This document shows, one piece after another, positions 61,943 to 64,000 of a DNA stretch of 64,000 nt (position 1 is its first letter; every line of letters starts with the position of its first letter). The stretch comes from Chirona hameri (lineage: Eukaryota; Arthropoda; Thecostraca; Balanomorpha; Balanidae). The DNA is taken from contig JAXIVJ010000163.1 of assembly GCA_036785665.1 (NCBI GenBank), positions 124,001 through 188,000 of the forward strand, given 5' to 3'. Made by a program: the position numbers and the translations under genes. Below the pieces are notes generated by a model, which had not been told where the DNA came from, did not search any database, and saw only the letters and a program-made list of their open reading frames with translations.

Positions 61943-64000
61943 CTGGCTTTAAAATGATTATTTTCACTTCAAGCATGGAAAATAAACAGGCAATGTGATA
62001 GTTTGCCACACTAACTTTTATCTGAAAACATCCACCCTTATTTCCACCCATGTTTTCTGGGTGTGCGTCTGAGCCCCTTCGACCAGTGACGGCGCCCCTC
62101 CGACCAGTGATGGCGCCCCTCTGGCAAGTGAAGGCGCCCCTTCGACCAGTGAAGGCGCCCGCCCCTCTGGCAAGTAATCATGCGCCCCTCTGGCATGATT
62201 ATTTTCACTTCAACCAGGCAATGTGATATTTTGCCCCACTAACTTTTATTGTGAAGTGAAGGGCGGGTGGAATATATTTTGAATATATTTTGATATTTTG
62301 CCCCACTAACTTTTATTGTGAAGTGAAGGGCGGGTGGAATTTCTTCAAATGGTCCAACAACTTCCCGCTTGGCCCCACCAACTTTTGTCAGATTTGAACG
62401 GTCCCTGGCTTTAAAATGATTATTTTCACTTCAAGCATGGAAAATAAACGGGCAATGTGATAGTTTGCCACACTAACTTTTATCTGAAAACATCCAACCT
62501 TATTTCCACCCATGTTTTCTGGGTGTGCGTCTGAGCCTCTTCGACCAGTGACGGCGCCCCTCCGACCAGTGATGGCGCCCCTCTGGCAAGTGAAGGCGCC
62601 CCTTCAACCATTGAAGGCGCCCGCCCCTCTGGCAAGTAATCATGCGCCCCTCTGGCATGATTATTTTCACTTCAACCAGGCAATGTGATATTTTGCCCCA
62701 ATAACTTTTATTTTGAAGTGAACGGCGGGTGGAATATATTTTGAATATATTTTGATATTTTGCCCCACTAACTTTTATTGTGAAGTGAAGGGCGGGTGGA
62801 ATTTCTTCAAATGGTCCAACAACTTCCCGCTTGGCCCCACCAACTTTTGTCAGATTTGAACGGTCCCTGGCTTTAAAATGATTATTTTCACTTCAAGCAT
62901 GGAAAATAAACAGGCAATGTGATAGTTTGCCACACTAACTTTTATCTGAAAACATCCACCCTTATTTCCACCCATGTTTTCTGGGTGTGCGTCTGAGCCT
63001 CTTCGACCAGTGACGGCGCCCCTCCGACCAGTGATGGCGCCCCTCTGGCAAGTGAAGGCGCCCCTTCGACCAGTGAAGGCGCCCGCCCCTCTGGCAAGTA
63101 ATCATGCGCCCCTCTGGCATGATTATTTTCACTTCAACCAGGCAATGTGATATTTTGCCCCACTAACTTTTATTGTGAAGTGAAGGGCGGGTGGAATATA
63201 TTTTGAATATATTTTGATATTTTGCCCCACTAACTTTTATTGTGAAGTGAAGGGCGGGTGGAATTTCTTCAAATGGTCCAACAACTTCCCGCTTGGCCCC
63301 ACCAACTTTTGTCAGATTTGAACGGTCCCTGGCTTTAAAATGATTATTTACACTTCAAGCATGGAAAATAAACAGGCAATGTGATAGTTTGCCACACTAA
63401 CTTTTATCTGAAAACATCCACCCTTATTTCCACCCATGTTTTCTGGGTGTGCGTCTGAGCCTCTTCGACCAGTGACGGCGCCCCTCCGACCAGTGATGGC
63501 GCCCCTCTGGCAAGTGAAGGCGCCCCTTCGACCATTGAAGGCGCCCGCCCCTCTGGCAAGTAATCATGCGCCCCTCTGGCATGATTATTTTCACTTCAAC
63601 CAGGCAATGTGATATTTTGCCCCACTAACTTTTATTTTGAAGTGAAGGGCGGGTGGAATATATTTTGAATATATTTTGATATTTTGCCCCACTAACTTTT
63701 ATTGTGAAGGCGCCCGCCCCTCTGGCAAGTAATCATGCGCCCCTCTGGCATGATTATTTTCACTTCAACCAGGCAATGTGATATTTTGCCCCACTAACTT
63801 TTATTGTGAAGTGAAGGGCGGGTGGAATATATTTTGAATATATTTTGATATTTTGCCCCACTAACTTTTATTGTGAAGTGAAGGGCGGTTGGAATTTCTT
63901 CAAATGGTCCAACAACTTCCCGCTTTGCCCTACCAACTTTTGTCAGATTTGAACGGTCCATGGCTTTAAAATGATTATTGTCACTTCAACCAGGCAATGT
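61759..64000 (-). repeat. Downstream copy of 33377-35618, running off the window
   Basis: It is nearly identical to the upstream copy over 2,242 bp. One private difference was noticed ('attatttacac' near 63345). It includes the 169-bp partial duplication (joint at 63705) and the 'gggcggttgg' and 'gccctacc' variants that precede block copy 2. Confidence 0.86.
63960..64000 (-). repeat. First 41 bp of a probable fourth 1,020-bp block
   Basis: 'ccatggctttaaaatgatt' followed by 'attgtcacttcaacc' is found elsewhere in the window only at the start of the three degenerate blocks. The position fits block copy 2 plus 28,382 bp exactly. The window ends here, so the rest of the block is inferred. Confidence 0.72.

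Larger units (their letters stand above)
25495..64000 (-). repeat. Right satellite array, inverted orientation
   Basis: This is 38.5 kb of the same 462-bp unit read on the minus strand. Counting from 'ctggcttt', unit starts are at 25855, 26317 and so on, and ten units reach 30473 with a single 2-bp loss near 28110. The arm is more heterogeneous than the left one. It contains type A units to about 28.47 kb and type B mostly after, a G/T alternation in 'gcttggcccc' against 'gctttgcccc', 1,020-bp degenerate blocks, 221-bp short units and a 169-bp partial duplication. No gene, RNA gene or mobile element is visible in any part; the intervals between the listed sub-features are ordinary long units. 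Confidence 0.96.

Noticed and set aside
1..64000. Tandem rRNA or histone-type gene repeat
   Set aside because: The 462-bp unit is too short for these, has no recognisable RNA or protein segment, and accumulates indels not divisible by 3.

Overview
The whole 64 kb window is satellite DNA, and I find no gene in it. It is one tandem array of a 462-bp unit plus rearranged derivatives. No reading frame is long or non-repetitive enough to defend as protein-coding, and I see no rRNA, tRNA, CRISPR, insertion sequence or transposon ends. A gene-free array of this length, with subfamilies, higher-order periodicities and a large inversion, fits eukaryotic heterochromatin (centromeric, pericentromeric, subtelomeric or B-chromosome type). 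The sequence does not let me name the species.

Layout. Positions 1-25494 hold 55 head-to-tail units in + orientation plus the first 127 bp of a 56th. At 25494/25495 the orientation flips, and 25495-64000 carries the same unit on the minus strand. The arms share no private variants mirrored about the junction, so it does not look like a fold-back read artefact. From 25.5 to about 28.47 kb the inverted units still belong mostly to the subfamily that dominates the left arm (type A). Beyond that, a second subfamily (type B) dominates, so the subfamily boundary and the inversion are separate events. The B part contains three copies of a 1,020-bp degenerate, GC-expanded block (30473, 35578, 38667) and the first 41 bp of a fourth at the window end. 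It also contains 17 short 221-bp units formed by a 241-bp deletion between internal 18-bp direct repeats. Short-unit spacing is always n x 462 + 221.

The 462-bp unit is composite. It has a 67-bp internal duplication next to an AT-rich tract, a small conserved hairpin, and a GC-rich block of 21-bp subrepeats carrying four GGCGCC palindromes exactly 21 bp apart. A further segment resembles the 67-bp duplication region. Both arms carry long near-identical duplications with offsets of whole units (for example 28473-34223 with 36667-42417, and 11.4-14.6 kb with 20.6-23.8 kb), the mark of recent unequal exchange or replication-based amplification.

No genes work together here. Any function would belong to the DNA itself (chromatin or centromere packaging, replication timing) or to satellite transcripts, and is inference. 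Positions were counted by hand from the sequence; unit lengths were cross-checked by summing intervals.
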